Positions 4,832-5,281 of a DNA stretch of 5,281 nt are shown one piece after another. Position 1 is the first letter of the stretch. Each line of letters opens with the position of its first letter. The position numbers and the translations under genes are program-made. The notes below the pieces were generated by a model, which saw only the letters and a list, made by a program, of their open reading frames with translations, did not search any database and had not been told where the DNA came from. Source of the stretch: Chloroflexia bacterium (GTDB lineage: Bacteria > Chloroflexota > Chloroflexia > QHBQ01 > JADMIH01); assembly GCA_025927935.1 (NCBI GenBank), contig JAICKM010000513.1, forward strand, positions 1-5,281, read 5' to 3'.

Positions 4832-5281
4832 TTATTTCAGGAACGGGTTCAGGAGCATGAAGGCGATGAAGCCCAGGATGGCCGTGACCGGGATGGTGAG
4901 GATCCAGGCGCGCACCATGTTGCGCACCACGTCCCAGCGCACGGCGTTCATGCGCCGCGCCGCGCCCACGCCCAGGATGGTCGAGCTAATGACATGGGTG
5001 GTGCTCAGGGGGAAGCCTAGCCGCGAGGCCGTCTCGATGACCGCCGCCGCGGAGGTCTCCGCCGCGAAGCCGTGGATCGGCTCCAGGTGCGCCAGGCGCT
5101 GGCCCATGGTGTGGATGATGCGCCGCCCGCCCGCCGCGGTACCCACGCCCATCGTCAGCGCGCTCAAGATAATCACCCAGGTGGGCACCTGGAAGCTGGG
5201 CAAGACGTGAGCGCTGACCAGCCCCAGCGTGATGATGCCCATCGTCTTCTGCGCGTCGTTGCCGCCGTGGCTGAAGGCCAT
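4832..5281 (-). CDS. pit: Pit-family inorganic phosphate transporter, C-terminal part
   Basis: Integral membrane carrier for inorganic phosphate (or metal phosphate), coupled to a cation gradient. The frame is open to the right edge and stops with TAA at 4832-4834, leaving 149 residues. The ATG at the very edge (5279-5281) is internal: family members are roughly 330-500 residues and this segment starts inside a conserved block. That block, AFSHGGNDAQKTMG (2-15), is a Pit signature. A second, PLSTTHVISSTILGVGAA (91-108), is also highly conserved. Hydrophobic membrane segments lie at about 15-30, 33-50, 92-108 and 123-145, and the protein ends shortly after the last one. The N-terminal half and the promoter are outside the window. 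No intrinsic terminator with a T run follows; the next 180 bp hold the second repeat family. A partner such as a PhoU-like DUF47 protein often lies next to these genes but would be off the window. Confidence 0.95.
   Translation of the reverse strand: MAFSHGGNDAQKTMGIITLGLVSAHVLPSFQVPTWVIILSALTMGVGTAAGGRRIIHTMGQRLAHLEPIHGFAAETSAAAVIETASRLGFPLSTTHVISSTILGVGAARRMNAVRWDVVRNMVRAWILTIPVTAILGFIAFMLLNPFLK

Noticed and set aside
4746..5210. A 154-codon plus-strand frame over the phosphate transporter
   Set aside because: It is antisense to the clear Pit-family sequence, is rich in Arg, Met and Thr, and has no family resemblance.

Overview
The window is GC-rich bacterial DNA with conventional, well-separated protein genes. 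The likely source is a Chloroflexota-type (Anaerolineae/Chloroflexia-like) bacterium. This is an inference from three things: a secreted-protein tail of a style common in that phylum, a DUF4185 protein with a C-terminal discoidin-like domain, and two families of dispersed intergenic palindromic repeats. No rRNA or marker gene is present to confirm it.

Layout from left to right. (1) Positions 1-437, plus strand: the 3' end of a gene for a secreted, multidomain-type protein ending in a beta-sandwich domain. It is followed by a strong intrinsic terminator (stem 480-511). (2) Positions 541-2217, minus strand, convergent with (1): a complete exported DUF4185 protein with one Asp-box and a C-terminal F5/8-type-C-like domain. 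(3) Positions 2218-2569: a 352-bp gene-free stretch holding three copies of a 28-base palindromic repeat (two direct, one inverted) and several short palindromes. (4) Positions 2570-4555, minus strand: a two-gene unit in which an M32 (Taq-type) metallocarboxypeptidase is followed after 21 bp by a DgkA-family undecaprenol/diacylglycerol kinase. A good extended -10 promoter (4622-4651) and a Shine-Dalgarno site (4564-4569) fix the peptidase start at 4555. (5) Positions 4556-4831: an intergenic stretch with that promoter and three copies of a second repeat family. (6) Positions 4832-5281, minus strand: the C-terminal part of a Pit-family inorganic phosphate transporter that runs off the right edge.

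How the genes relate: the peptidase and the lipid kinase probably share a transcript, but I see no obvious pathway link between peptide turnover and lipid-carrier phosphorylation. The phosphate transporter is on the same strand but is separated by repeats and by the peptidase promoter. The two outer-left genes encode envelope or extracellular proteins and are independent units.

I do not see a novel multi-gene system here. The most interesting sequence-level signal is the repeat cluster at 2284-2423: the inverted copy differs from the direct copies at exactly two positions, and those two positions pair with each other in the repeat's internal hairpin.
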